DNA of 64,000 bases from Micavibrio_A sp040381535 (GCA_040381535.1 JBEIHF010000004.1:1-64000), one strand, 5' to 3'; positions 53,634 to 63,190 are shown, counted from the first letter of the stretch. A program made the numbers and translations. The notes: generated from the sequence alone by a model not told the origin.

Positions 53634-55065
53634 CGAGCAGGTCCTTTTTTTCCGACAATGTGGCCCGCAGGAACTCGCCGCCATCGGACAGCAAAAGCAC
53701 GGGTGCATTGGTAAGAGCGTAAACGTTCATTCCGTCCGCAGAGGATACGGAGCTGTGCCATGCCGGCGACATAAGCGTGAGCGGCGTGCGCACATAGGTC
53801 GTACCGTTAGAGGCATAGGCCGTTGTGCGTCCGTCGACACCGCCGACTTCCAGTTTTTCCATGCCCGTAGGCATTACGCCGTCTAGCAAGGATGTAAGAT
53901 CAGGAGAGCCGGCCACCATCGTGGATTTGGCACCTTGCATCAGGGGCGCGGCGGCGAACGGGCCGTATTCGGGAATGCGCGCATCAACGCGGTATTGCAC
54001 GGTGTCACGCGATGTTTCCAGCGTCAGTGTGAGCGGGGTTTTCAAGGTCAGAAGGCGAATGACGATGTTGCCACGGGCGAAATGTTCCATCGGCGTGATG
54101 CGGATGATGTGGCCGCCCTCTTCAGGTTCGACCACTTCGAAATCACCGGCCCATGTAACATCCTGCACCGGCCACGGAGAGCCCGTAGCGTCTAGCATAT
54201 TTATGGTCGTGACGTTGCCGACAGCGGTCTTGATGGTGGGTGGAACGATACCCGGATCCAAAGATATGTTTTGTACCGTAATTTCAGGCGTCGGCAATTT
54301 ATAGACGGGCGTTTGCACCGCTTCTTGCGTTTCGTCATAGCGTTTCATAAGCGTTTTTACCTGATCGGGCGAAAGCGGAAAAGTGCCCGTCAATGCCGCG
54401 TCATAAGCTTCGGTGCGTATTTCGTTTTGCAGTTGTTCTTGCGTCTGGCCGCGCGCGGTCACCGCGCCTGTGCCAGCTTCCAAACCAAGATCGGACATAG
54501 CGGGCGCACCTACATCGGGCAGGGCGTCTTCTTTGCCGACCTCATCGGATTTGGAGCCGTATTTTTCGAGAATGTCTGGCAGAGCCGGCGCGGAATCATC
54601 TTCTACTTGAGCGGCGGCATCTTCCACCGTATTGGGTTTGTCGTCGGCAGGTGTCGCCCCCAATTGCGCCGCGAGATCGGATGAAGCGTCTTGCGCAGGC
54701 GCTTCTGCCGTTTCGGGCGCGCCTTCTTCTTTATTGTTTTCTACCTTCTGGGCAGCGGCGCCCATGGCGGTCGCGGGCACCAGTTTCTTTTCTTCGGGGG
54801 CAGGAGGAGCATTTTTAGCCTCTGTCGCCTCTTCCGCCGCAATATCGGCGCGAGAAGCTTTTTTGGCCGCGTCTTCCGGCGCGGCTTGCGGGATGTTTAT
54901 GTCGGGAAATGCCGCCGGTACTTGCTCTTCTGCTGCTTGCGCGGACAGTTGCGTGTTCGTTTCCTGCGACATGGCCGGAGCCGAAAAAGCAACCGCAGCA
55001 AGAACCAAAGCACTCACTATAAGAAGAGAGCGATTTTCCCGTTTAAAAGGTTTTTGTAATTTCAT
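53626..55065 (-). CDS. icmK: IcmK/DotH-like outer-membrane core protein
   Basis: 479 aa from ATG 55065 (GTG 55077 in frame). Signal peptide (SLLIVSALVLAAVAFSAPAMS), then about 190 residues of Ala/Glu/Pro-rich low complexity, then the conserved DotH/TraN part: FPLSPDQVKTLMKRYDETQ, NISLDPGIVPPTIKTAVG, GNIVIRLLTLKTPLTLTLE. The conserved part resembles the about 360-aa Legionella protein with an added N-terminal spacer. Sits in the core complex with DotC, DotD and DotG; dotC and dotD are not in this window. Confidence 0.87.
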   Translation of the reverse strand: MKLQKPFKRENRSLLIVSALVLAAVAFSAPAMSQETNTQLSAQAAEEQVPAAFPDINIPQAAPEDAAKKASRADIAAEEATEAKNAPPAPEEKKLVPATAMGAAAQKVENNKEEGAPETAEAPAQDASSDLAAQLGATPADDKPNTVEDAAAQVEDDSAPALPDILEKYGSKSDEVGKEDALPDVGAPAMSDLGLEAGTGAVTARGQTQEQLQNEIRTEAYDAALTGTFPLSPDQVKTLMKRYDETQEAVQTPVYKLPTPEITVQNISLDPGIVPPTIKTAVGNVTTINMLDATGSPWPVQDVTWAGDFEVVEPEEGGHIIRITPMEHFARGNIVIRLLTLKTPLTLTLETSRDTVQYRVDARIPEYGPFAAAPLMQGAKSTMVAGSPDLTSLLDGVMPTGMEKLEVGGVDGRTTAYASNGTTYVRTPLTLMSPAWHSSVSSADGMNVYALTNAPVLLLSDGGEFLRATLSEKKDLLDE

Positions 55066-55096
55066 AAATGCCAACACCTAAATCTTACCCTAATTC

Positions 55097-55837
55097 TTAA
55101 CCCGGAACCGCTATCCATTGCGCGATACCAACGCCGTTCGGGCTTTCCAGTCTGGGAACGCGAACAACAACAATCGTGACAATCCATTTATCGGTACGGG
55201 TTTTGGAACCCGATACATAAGACAGGATCATTGGCACCTGCACAACCCATTGATATTGACCTGCGACCACGCTTTCGGATTTCAGGACGGGGGCGCCGCG
55301 CGGAACGGCAGAAACCTCCTGCGTGTTGGCCTCGATCGATTCAATAATACGTGATTGCTGTAAAGCTTGGGAGAAGCTGTCCCAGCCCGCACGGGTGAAG
55401 TGGCGTGAGGATTCCTGAAGGTTTCTGCGGTAGTTGCTAAAGGAGAACGACATCGTTTCAGACGCCGACTGCGCAACCCACGACAGCAGGGCCGGTGTGG
55501 AAAGGTTCGGTTCGGTCAGCGGCACCATCGGGATCAAACGCCCGTCTTCCGTGGTGGCGAAGTAGCGGTTTTCCGGCTGATGTACATAAATTACGAAGAA
55601 CATCGCCCCGATCAGGCCGAAAATCACGAAACACTGAATAACCGCCACACGAAGCGCCATACGGTAACCGTCGCGGTAAAATTCGTTTCTGACCATAACG
55701 CGGCCAAGGCCCGAAGTATCGCCGCTGTCAGGACGGGTCACGGGTGCCTTTTTTGGACGACCCACCCCTTCTGGCGGGCGGCCTTGGGGCCTTGCGCTGC
55801 GAGGGTTAGGGGCTTTGGGTACTGTATCTTCGGCCAT
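55097..55837 (-). CDS. icmL: IcmL/DotI-like inner-membrane protein
   Basis: 246 aa. Pro/Arg-rich head, VMVRNEFYRDGYRMALRVAV leading into a membrane helix (about 63-85), then the periplasmic domain (LLSWVAQSASETMSFSFSNYR, WDSFSQALQQSRIIESI, VVAGQYQWVVQVPMILSY). The NxFYRDxYR motif is diagnostic for DotI/TraM, which is VirB8-like. First gene of the minus-strand icm operon. Confidence 0.88.
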   Translation of the reverse strand: MAEDTVPKAPNPRSARPQGRPPEGVGRPKKAPVTRPDSGDTSGLGRVMVRNEFYRDGYRMALRVAVIQCFVIFGLIGAMFFVIYVHQPENRYFATTEDGRLIPMVPLTEPNLSTPALLSWVAQSASETMSFSFSNYRRNLQESSRHFTRAGWDSFSQALQQSRIIESIEANTQEVSAVPRGAPVLKSESVVAGQYQWVVQVPMILSYVSGSKTRTDKWIVTIVVVRVPRLESPNGVGIAQWIAVPG

Positions 55838-56147
55838 AGGATCAAGACTTCATCGTTAAAAATGCGAGACGCATAGGGTAGCGGATTTGGCCCTTAAAAC
55901 CAAATCGCCATTCTATTGGAACATATTCGTTTCAAAAGAACAATTTCCGATATGAAGGTTGTCCCCTCGTAAAAATCAAAAAACCAAGGCCTTCGGGGGG
56001 AGACAAACGTGCGTTTTGGTTTTAAACTGTGGTAGAATTTTTCTAGGCTTTGGAGAAACGGCGTTTTTTCAAAGAATTATGGTTTATCACTCTTAAACAT
56101 CGCTTTAGGAGTGCCATAAGGATCGTAAGGCTTCGGGGGATTGCCGC
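55838..56147. promoter_or_regulatory. Divergent promoter region between icmL and the three-paralog operon
   Basis: 310 bases without a convincing gene. AAAACCAA (55980-55987) recurs inverted as TTGGTTTT (56016-56023). As the start of two divergent secretion-linked operons it probably controls both. I could not fix -35/-10 boxes. Confidence 0.4.
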
Positions 56148-57503
56148 TTGAACAAGGCACGGGTTAAAAAATCGAGAGTTTTTGTCGTTGGCCTTATCGC
56201 TGCGCTGACGTTGTTGTTGCCGGCAGGAAAAACTGCCTATGCCACCGGTCGATGTAATTGCTCCACTTGCGCCACCGAAATTCCCCGGCACCACGAAGAG
56301 ATTCAGCAGAATATTTCCGATTCTTTTGACGAACACGAAGACTGGATCGTGAACACATGGTGGGAAGAAAATATTCTGCCTGCCATGCGTTTGTTCGCAG
56401 AACAGTTGAGCGTAGCCGGTGAGTTACAGGTCGAAGGCGTCGGCATGATGCTCGACGCCAAACATCAATTGGAAACACAAAGATTGTTCCAGACGCTGAG
56501 CGCCCAAGCCCACAAGGATTATCACCCTTCGGAAGGTATGTGTACGTTAGGCACAACAGTGCGGGCGCTCGCAAGTTCGGAACGTAGAGCAAATCTGGCC
56601 CAAATGACCTTAGCGCAACGCATGATGCAAAGACAAACCTTGGGCGGTCAGGGCATAGCCACCAATTCCGGCGATTCCGATATCCGTTCGCGCCTTGATC
56701 GTTTCATCCAAGTTTATTGCGATCCCGCAGACAACGCGAAAGGCCTGATTAATCTTTGCCAGACGGTCGGCGAACCCGGCCGCCGCAACATCGACGTTGA
56801 TTTCACACGCAATATCGAAACACGTTTAACGCTGGATCTGGACTTCACCGAGCCCCCTGCGCCCGATACGAATAACGGAGCGGATGATGCCCAACCGCCC
56901 ACCGCCAACGGTGGTGCATTGCGCGTTTCGGAAGATGAAGCTGATGTGTTTGCGCTGTCCGCAAATCTTTTTGCGCACAACGTGCCCTCGCTCATTCCAC
57001 CCACCAAACTGGCTAACGCGGATCCTAACAGCAACAGAGTTATGCTCAACGCGTCTGAGCGCTATATGGATTTGCGTTCTATTTTCGCCAAACGTTCCGT
57101 CGCACAAAACTCTTTCGCCGCACTGGTTTCGATGCGCACGGCGGGTGATCCTGCTTCGGCACCTTTTACGAAGGCCGTTATTCGCGAACTCGGCGTGGCG
57201 GACAATGATGAGATCAACGCCCTGCTCGGTAATAACCCCAGCTATTTCGCACAGATGGAAGTGCTCACCAAAAAACTCTATCAAAATCCGCTCTTTTACA
57301 CGGAGCTGATCGATAAGCCCGTCAATATCGAGAGAAAGGGCGCGGCATTGCAAGCTATCGGATTGATGCAGGATCGTGATTTGTACAACAGCTTGCTCCG
57401 CTCTGAGGCCGTACTTTCCGTGCTCCTCGAAACCATGTTGCAGCGTGAGCAAGAAAAAGCCGCAAGCGCGTTGGGTGGACTCTCCCCGGGAGACGCGCAA
57501 TGA
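56148..57503 (+). CDS. Exported tandem paralog 1 of the type IVB locus, unknown family
   Basis: 451 aa. TTG start with GGGGGA seven bases before. Signal peptide to about residue 33 (VGLIAALTLLLPAGKTAYA), then a Cys cluster RCNCSTC (C36, C38, C41). Conserved block 102-132: LDAKHQLETQRLFQ ... HKDYHPSEGMCT, then a YCDPADN Cys and an LC pair, a variable acidic middle, and a C-terminal block NPSYFAQMEVLTKKLYQNP followed by FYTELIDKP. The same blocks occur in the next gene and in the third paralog. Helical overall. Its TGA overlaps the next ATG (ATGA). Confidence 0.75.
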   Translation: MNKARVKKSRVFVVGLIAALTLLLPAGKTAYATGRCNCSTCATEIPRHHEEIQQNISDSFDEHEDWIVNTWWEENILPAMRLFAEQLSVAGELQVEGVGMMLDAKHQLETQRLFQTLSAQAHKDYHPSEGMCTLGTTVRALASSERRANLAQMTLAQRMMQRQTLGGQGIATNSGDSDIRSRLDRFIQVYCDPADNAKGLINLCQTVGEPGRRNIDVDFTRNIETRLTLDLDFTEPPAPDTNNGADDAQPPTANGGALRVSEDEADVFALSANLFAHNVPSLIPPTKLANADPNSNRVMLNASERYMDLRSIFAKRSVAQNSFAALVSMRTAGDPASAPFTKAVIRELGVADNDEINALLGNNPSYFAQMEVLTKKLYQNPLFYTELIDKPVNIERKGAALQAIGLMQDRDLYNSLLRSEAVLSVLLETMLQREQEKAASALGGLSPGDAQ

Positions 57504-58888
57504 AGCCATTTATCAGACGCATCGCTACTCTCGCCCTTACCGTATCTTTGGTTGTCACGCTCGGTTTGATTGCCTTCGCACCCTTATCGCCCGCACGCGC
57601 AGGATTTGCCGTTTGTGGCGTATGCAATGGAGCTTGTAATTTTGGCAACATTGCTTGCGACACAGGATGCACAAGGACCTCCGAAGTAAACACCGAAATC
57701 ACCAACCAGTGGCTGGACCAGCGTTTCACCATGCACCGCAACTGGATGGTCAATGTGCTTTTCGCACAAACCATTCTTCCTTCGATGCAACGTATGGCTG
57801 AACAACTGACGGCCGCTGCCATGCACCAGATCCTTGCGGTCGGCATGCTTCTAGATGCCAAGCACCAGTTGGAAACGCAGCGTTTGTTCCAGCAAATGAT
57901 GGCGCAGGCACACAAGGATTATCATCCATCGGAAGGCATGTGCACGTTCGGAAGCGTGACACGTTCTTTGGCCGCCGCTGACCGCAACATGGATTTAAGC
58001 GCCGTCGGCATTTCAACGCGCGTTTTGCAACGGGAACTTTTGTCCGGCGACGCGGTGGCAGGCAACGGACGGACGTCTGATTACTTGAGCCGTATCGCGC
58101 AATTTCGCGAAGTCTATTGCGCCCGCGGCGATAACGGCCTTGGCCTTGGTGCGCTTTGCCCGAACGTGCCCGCAGATCCTGGACGTGTGAACAATGACAT
58201 CAGTTATACCAACGTGCTCGAAGGGCCTTTGACCCTGCAGTTGAACTTTACGCCGGGCGGTGATGTGGATCACGGCGACCGCGGCACCACAGCTTCCGAA
58301 GAAGATATCTTGGCGCTGGCATCGAATTTATACGCACACAAAGTACCGCCTGCAATTCCGGCGGCGTTTCTTTCGAACGAAGCAGGCGTTCCCAACACGG
58401 AAGGCGTAACGAATTATATGGACATCCGCGCTATCGCGGCAAAGCGCTCCGTCGCACGCAACTCCTTTGCCGCCATAGCAGCCCTGAAGACGCAAGGTGA
58501 GGTGGAAGTTGCGCCTTACATGTATGCGATCATGAAAGAAATGGGTATGTCGCAAGACGATAATGCGGGAGAAGAGATTATTGCCTATCTTGGCGAGCGG
58601 CCCAGCTATTACGCGCAGATGGAAGTGCTGACCAAAAAGCTCTACCAGAACCCCATATTCTACACAGAACTGATCGATAAGCCCGCGAACGTGGACCGCA
58701 AAACGGTTGCCATGCAGGCCATCGAATTAATGCAAAGACGCGATATGTACCGCAGTATCCTGCGATCCGAATCTATTCTCTCCGTCATGCTGGAAACGGC
58801 TTTGCTGGAGCAACAAGAAAGCGTCAACAACGAGATCAACCGTCTCGGTATGGAAGGCGAATCCACATTACTTCCCGAAGCACCATAG
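57500..58888 (+). CDS. Exported tandem paralog 2 of the type IVB locus, unknown family
   Basis: 462 aa. Signal peptide ending PARA-GF, then five closely spaced cysteines (39, 42, 46, 53, 57), more than paralog 1. LDAKHQLETQRLFQ at about 118-131, HKDYHPSEGMCTFG, REVYCARGDNG and a C-terminal PSYYAQMEVLTKKLYQNP block. Very similar to paralog 1 in the two blocks (near-identical 14-mers) but diverged between, indicating old duplication with strong constraint on the blocks. Cys-rich N-terminus suggests disulfides or metal in the periplasm. Confidence 0.75.
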   Translation: MKPFIRRIATLALTVSLVVTLGLIAFAPLSPARAGFAVCGVCNGACNFGNIACDTGCTRTSEVNTEITNQWLDQRFTMHRNWMVNVLFAQTILPSMQRMAEQLTAAAMHQILAVGMLLDAKHQLETQRLFQQMMAQAHKDYHPSEGMCTFGSVTRSLAAADRNMDLSAVGISTRVLQRELLSGDAVAGNGRTSDYLSRIAQFREVYCARGDNGLGLGALCPNVPADPGRVNNDISYTNVLEGPLTLQLNFTPGGDVDHGDRGTTASEEDILALASNLYAHKVPPAIPAAFLSNEAGVPNTEGVTNYMDIRAIAAKRSVARNSFAAIAALKTQGEVEVAPYMYAIMKEMGMSQDDNAGEEIIAYLGERPSYYAQMEVLTKKLYQNPIFYTELIDKPANVDRKTVAMQAIELMQRRDMYRSILRSESILSVMLETALLEQQESVNNEINRLGMEGESTLLPEAP

Positions 58889-58910
58889 AACGGGAAGCGA
58901 TGGTAAGCAC

Positions 58911-59462
58911 ATGACGCAAGACCACCCGAAAGCAATAGGACACTCCCATAAAGCTCTTGCCGGCATAGCTACGGCAGTTGCGTTTTTGATTATTGTTTCT
59001 TTTACTTTCTTAGAAAAGAAAACGGAAAAATATTCAAACCTTTTAAGTTACACCGGCAGTGAAACCGGAAGAATATCCGCAACATTGCAAGACACCGGCG
59101 GGACAACCGAGTTGGGCGCCGAAGCTAGAAGCTTCAATCTTCCGGAGACAAAGAAACTATCCTTGCCCTATATGCTTTCGTCTTCTTTATATACCGGAGA
59201 TACCGGCGCACGGGATTTCGTTTTCACCGTATCGCAGGATCGTAAAAAGATAGGTGTTTTGATCGATGGCTTCAGCCCCGAGGATAGAGTCACGCTCGCG
59301 TTAAACGATCGTGCGGCCTTTACGGATATCCCGATGGATTGGAGCGGCAGAATGGAATTTGTCTCCGATCTGGCTGGAAATGGGTCCGTCGAGGCCTGCA
59401 TAGATATAGCCGGACGCGACATCAGAGTATGCCACCACATTCCCGAAGATTTGGGGGCATAA
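58911..59462 (+). CDS. Single-pass membrane protein between paralogs 2 and 3
   Basis: 183 aa. Short head, membrane helix (about 16-33, LAGIATAVAFLIIVSFTFLE) and a periplasmic beta-rich domain (DFVFTVSQDRKKIGVLIDGF, RMEFVSDLAGNG, DIAGRDIRVCHHIPED). The stop TAA shares its last base with the ATG of paralog 3. No family recognised; the operon position suggests it works with the paralogs. Confidence 0.7.
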   Translation: MTQDHPKAIGHSHKALAGIATAVAFLIIVSFTFLEKKTEKYSNLLSYTGSETGRISATLQDTGGTTELGAEARSFNLPETKKLSLPYMLSSSLYTGDTGARDFVFTVSQDRKKIGVLIDGFSPEDRVTLALNDRAAFTDIPMDWSGRMEFVSDLAGNGSVEACIDIAGRDIRVCHHIPEDLGA

Positions 59463-60643
59463 TGCGTTCTTTCAAATTATGTCTGGCATTTGTTTTGATC
59501 TGTGGCCTTATCGGCGCCGGCGCAAACTCCGCTCACGCCATCGGCGATCAACCCGATGACTATTCGAATGATTTGAGAATCAAATGGACGGGATCCATGC
59601 AGCGAATGGCCGAACAGGCGTCAGTCATGATGGAATCACAGATACTGGCCATCGGTATGATGCTGGATGCCAAACATCAACTGGAAACGCAGCGCCTTTT
59701 TCAGGAAAAACTGGCAGAAGCGCACAGGGATTATCAACCGAGTGAGCAGATGTGTACCTTTGGTACCTTCGCGCGTGATCTTTATCAGACCGAAGAGCGC
59801 ACAGCCGTTACACGGACCGCTCTGGTCCAGTTCATGCAGCAGCGGGAAACCGGCAACGGCGAGAGCATGGGCAGCGGGGCCGACACCGACCGTCTTTCGC
59901 GCTTGAAAAAATTCCGCAGTACATTCTGCGACCGTGGTGATAACGGCGGCGGGTTGGCAACGTTATGCCCGACCGCAACACAACCCGCCATGCGCAACCG
60001 CGATATTAATTACACCACTACAATAGACCAGCCCTTATCGTTGGATGTCGATATGTCGAACGCTCAAGGAACGGATGATGAGGAAGCCGTCTTCGCCCTT
60101 CTCAACAATCTTTTCGCGCATAAGCAGAGTGAAAAACTGCCTACGTCCGCCATGGGTCAAAACAAATACCAGTATCATTATGCGAACCTGCGCTCGATCA
60201 TAGCCATGCGCGGCATCGCCAGAAACTCTTTCGCCAATATCATCGCTATGAAAACGGCGGCACCGGAAACGATCAGTAACGGTCCTTACTTGCGCTCGCT
60301 GCTGCGTGAATTCGGGGTGGGTGATGGCGAGATCGCGGCGCAGCTCGGTGAAAATCCTAGTTACTACGCACAGATGGAGCTCTTGACCAAAAAGATCTAC
60401 CAAAGCCCGAACTTCTATACTGGCCTTTACGACAAGCCCGCCAACGTGCAGCGTATACGCGCGGCCATGAAGGCGATCAAGCTTATGCAGGACCGCGACA
60501 TCCACGCCGCCTTCTTGCGCAGGGAAATGCTGCTTTCCATGATCCTTGAAATGCGCTTGCGGAGCAACGCGGAAAAGACCTACGCGGCAACCGAGAGCGC
60601 CCTGTTCTCCACCCCGACCAACGACGCCACCGAAGCGCCGTAA
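59462..60643 (+). CDS. Exported tandem paralog 3 of the type IVB locus, unknown family
   Basis: 393 aa. Signal peptide to about residue 26 (LAFVLICGLIGAGANSAHA). Keeps LDAKHQLETQRLFQ (about 68-81), SEQMCTFG, STFCDRGDNGG, TLCPT and the C-terminal NPSYYAQMELLTKKIYQSP with NFYTGLYDKPANVQR, but lacks the N-terminal Cys cluster of paralogs 1 and 2. ATG 59462 overlaps the preceding stop. Last gene before the flagellar operon. Confidence 0.75.
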   Translation: MRSFKLCLAFVLICGLIGAGANSAHAIGDQPDDYSNDLRIKWTGSMQRMAEQASVMMESQILAIGMMLDAKHQLETQRLFQEKLAEAHRDYQPSEQMCTFGTFARDLYQTEERTAVTRTALVQFMQQRETGNGESMGSGADTDRLSRLKKFRSTFCDRGDNGGGLATLCPTATQPAMRNRDINYTTTIDQPLSLDVDMSNAQGTDDEEAVFALLNNLFAHKQSEKLPTSAMGQNKYQYHYANLRSIIAMRGIARNSFANIIAMKTAAPETISNGPYLRSLLREFGVGDGEIAAQLGENPSYYAQMELLTKKIYQSPNFYTGLYDKPANVQRIRAAMKAIKLMQDRDIHAAFLRREMLLSMILEMRLRSNAEKTYAATESALFSTPTNDATEAP

Positions 60644-60663
60644 CACCCCTAAACGCCGCAGTT

Positions 60664-60680
60664 TTGGCACCGTCCTTGCA
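60664..60680 (+). promoter_or_regulatory. Sigma-54 promoter of flgK
   Basis: TTGGCAC (60664-60670), five bases, TTGCA (60676-60680): the GG and GC doublets stand exactly 10 bases apart as in the -24/-12 consensus. About 70 bases before the flgK start. Sigma-54 control of hook-filament junction genes is typical of alphaproteobacteria such as Caulobacter. Confidence 0.8.
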
Positions 60681-60751
60681 AGATATCTCCTGATATGTGA
60701 ATCGGGCCCTCCAAGAAGGCCCCCATTAGGATTTTGTGAGGACAAGAACGT

Positions 60752-63190
60752 ATGACGTTCCAAGCATTAAACTCTGCGCTTTCCGGCCTCCGTGTGGCCC
60801 AGCAGCAGCTGAACACCATATCCAACAATGTCGCTAACGCGACCACGCCGGGTTATACCCGAAAAATCCTCCCCCAATCTAGCCAAGTTATTAATTCTAC
60901 TGGACAAATTATAGGCGTCAAAGCGGACACTATGATCCGTAACGTCGATCTTAATCTGGAAAAAGAGCTCTGGACCCAGATCAGCGCCGTGTCCGCTCTC
61001 GACACCAAAGCCGCCTATCTGGACCGAATCGAGAAATTCCACGGCCCTACGAACAAGGAGCTATCCATAGCGGCACAAATTGCCCAGCTGAAGGATAAAT
61101 TCGCCGCCTTGTCCGATTCGCCGGGCGAAGGCTCTCTCTTGCAATCCACCCTCAATCAGGCGATCACGGTTGCCAACAAATTTAACGAGTTCGGACAGCT
61201 AATCACGGATCTGCGCAACGAAGCGCAAGACGACATGGCCGAGACCCTTACGCGCATCAACAATATTTTGCAAACGGTCGCCGACCTCAACGGCCAGATC
61301 AAAGCTTCGTACGCAACGGGACGCACGATCGCAGGCATCGAAGACCAGCGCGACGAAGCGATCAAGGAACTTTCCACACTCATCGACCTCACCATGTTCA
61401 CGCGCGGCGATAACGCTATCGTTTTGCAAACATCAACGGGCGCACAGCTGGCCGACGAAGTTGCCACGGAACTTTATTTTGATCCTACTGCTCTTGGCGC
61501 AACCACCACCTATCCCTTGTCCGCCGCCGGTGTTTATGTGGGCGGCAACCCGATCACTGTGCCCAGCGCGTTCGATGTCACTCAAACCAATCTCGGAGGC
61601 AAGTTGGGCGGCCTTATCGAAATGCGCGACGAAACACTTATGCGCTATCAAACGCATATCGACGAGATGGCGCACAAGCTGGCACTCCGTCTCGAAGCAC
61701 AAGGCCTGCGGTTGTTCACCGATCCTTCGGGTGTCGTTCCGCTCGATACGCCGCCCGACACGACGATCGGCACACCCGTTACGTATGTAGGTTTTGCATC
61801 GGTCATTCAGGTGAACCAAAATATTCGCAACGACATCACGTTGCTCCAACAAGGAACTTACGTATCCGATGTTGCGATTCCGACAGCGTCAAACGAAGTC
61901 ATCCGCCGTGTCATCGAATTCGGTTTTGGAACCGTCAATTATCAAGAGATCGAAGGCGATACGGATTTGAACTTCGTAGGCCCCGCCACAGATTTACAAA
62001 CATGGCTCGGTCTTACCTCTACCAACAATGTCGTGCAAGGGATCGATTTTTCCAACTATTCCCAAATCGATGACGGTTTACCTGGCGGCAACGATATCGC
62101 CGATGATTTACAGGATTATTTCCCCAACTGGCCGAACCAGGACCAGTTCCGCATAACCTTCAGCGAACCGCGACTGGGCCTTGGTCCCGTAACGATTGGC
62201 TTAGATTTGAGCTCGGCGGGAATCATCCATCCCATCGGTCCCGGGATTAATGATGCGCTCGACCAGATCATCGCCGAAATCAATGACCAGATCACGATCG
62301 CAGGCCTTCCCGCAGGATTGACGGCGGCGGCAACACGCAACACGTACGGGCAATTGGTCATCAATTCCAGCGGCAACGTAACGTATGACGCCAGCAGCTT
62401 CCCGGGCGGCATGGGCACCGACGCCTTCGAAGCGCTCGGTCTGAACGAAGGTACATATATAACCGAAGACCCCTATTTCGACATCCGGATCGGCAACAAA
62501 GAATTTTTCCGCATCACGATAGAACCCGGCGAAGACGTCACCGACCTTATCGCCAAGCTGGAATATAACCCCGCAACGCTAACGGGTGTCCCCGGTCTGT
62601 ATGTCGATTTCAATGTTCTGACGGGTTTCATCACGCTTCGTCCCGGGATCGACGATTCCAACGGCGGCCGCAATTTCGGCGGCGATATGCGTATTATTTC
62701 CGGCCCCGGCACGACTACCAGTGCAGTCAACCCTGCGCTTGCGGCTCTTCCCAGCGGTGTAAATGTCGTGAGTGCCTTGTTCGGAAGCTATACGGTCGCT
62801 GGTCCTACGGTCACGCAAATCAACGCCGTGGAAGATGTATTATACGCATCGGAAACCGAAGTGGGTTCGGGCATCTTCGTTCCTTTCCGCCGCGATTTCC
62901 TCGGCCCCGGATTTGATACAAGCACGAGAATTTTGTCCGGTCAGGGCATTATCGATTTCTCGCAAAAAGTCGTCAACGCGCATGCGCAGGACGTGATTTT
63001 AAACGATAACGCCATCGCGGACGAAGGCACGCTCCGCGATGTTTTGCAGGAGAGATTCCTGAATGAATCAACCGTCAATATAGATGAAGAGCTTTCCATG
63101 TTGATCGTCATACAAACCGCCTATGCGGCATCGGCCAGGGCCGTAAGCGCCGCGAGCGAAATGTTTGACGAACTTCTGGCGGCGATATAA
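60752..63190 (+). CDS. flgK: Flagellar hook-associated protein 1
   Basis: 812 aa, longer than the usual 450-600 aa through a large central insertion. Forms the first layer of the hook-filament junction. N-terminal ALNSALSGLRVAQQQLNTIS and NNVANATTPGYTRKI, C-terminal ESTVNIDEELSMLIVIQTAY and SAASEMFDELL are the coiled-coil ends shared by axial proteins. GAGGAC lies before ATG 60752. The variable middle is surface-exposed in the family. Confidence 0.95.
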   Translation: MTFQALNSALSGLRVAQQQLNTISNNVANATTPGYTRKILPQSSQVINSTGQIIGVKADTMIRNVDLNLEKELWTQISAVSALDTKAAYLDRIEKFHGPTNKELSIAAQIAQLKDKFAALSDSPGEGSLLQSTLNQAITVANKFNEFGQLITDLRNEAQDDMAETLTRINNILQTVADLNGQIKASYATGRTIAGIEDQRDEAIKELSTLIDLTMFTRGDNAIVLQTSTGAQLADEVATELYFDPTALGATTTYPLSAAGVYVGGNPITVPSAFDVTQTNLGGKLGGLIEMRDETLMRYQTHIDEMAHKLALRLEAQGLRLFTDPSGVVPLDTPPDTTIGTPVTYVGFASVIQVNQNIRNDITLLQQGTYVSDVAIPTASNEVIRRVIEFGFGTVNYQEIEGDTDLNFVGPATDLQTWLGLTSTNNVVQGIDFSNYSQIDDGLPGGNDIADDLQDYFPNWPNQDQFRITFSEPRLGLGPVTIGLDLSSAGIIHPIGPGINDALDQIIAEINDQITIAGLPAGLTAAATRNTYGQLVINSSGNVTYDASSFPGGMGTDAFEALGLNEGTYITEDPYFDIRIGNKEFFRITIEPGEDVTDLIAKLEYNPATLTGVPGLYVDFNVLTGFITLRPGIDDSNGGRNFGGDMRIISGPGTTTSAVNPALAALPSGVNVVSALFGSYTVAGPTVTQINAVEDVLYASETEVGSGIFVPFRRDFLGPGFDTSTRILSGQGIIDFSQKVVNAHAQDVILNDNAIADEGTLRDVLQERFLNESTVNIDEELSMLIVIQTAYAASARAVSAASEMFDELLAAI

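Noticed and set aside
52824..53714. Arg/Leu/Phe-rich plus-strand frame opposite icmE
   Set aside because: Shadow of icmE, with composition typical of antisense translation.
56148..60643. Three paralogs as F-type TraU/TraW/TrbC proteins
   Set aside because: Some share periplasmic Cys, but the conserved blocks and lengths do not match those families, and the neighbouring machine is type IVB.
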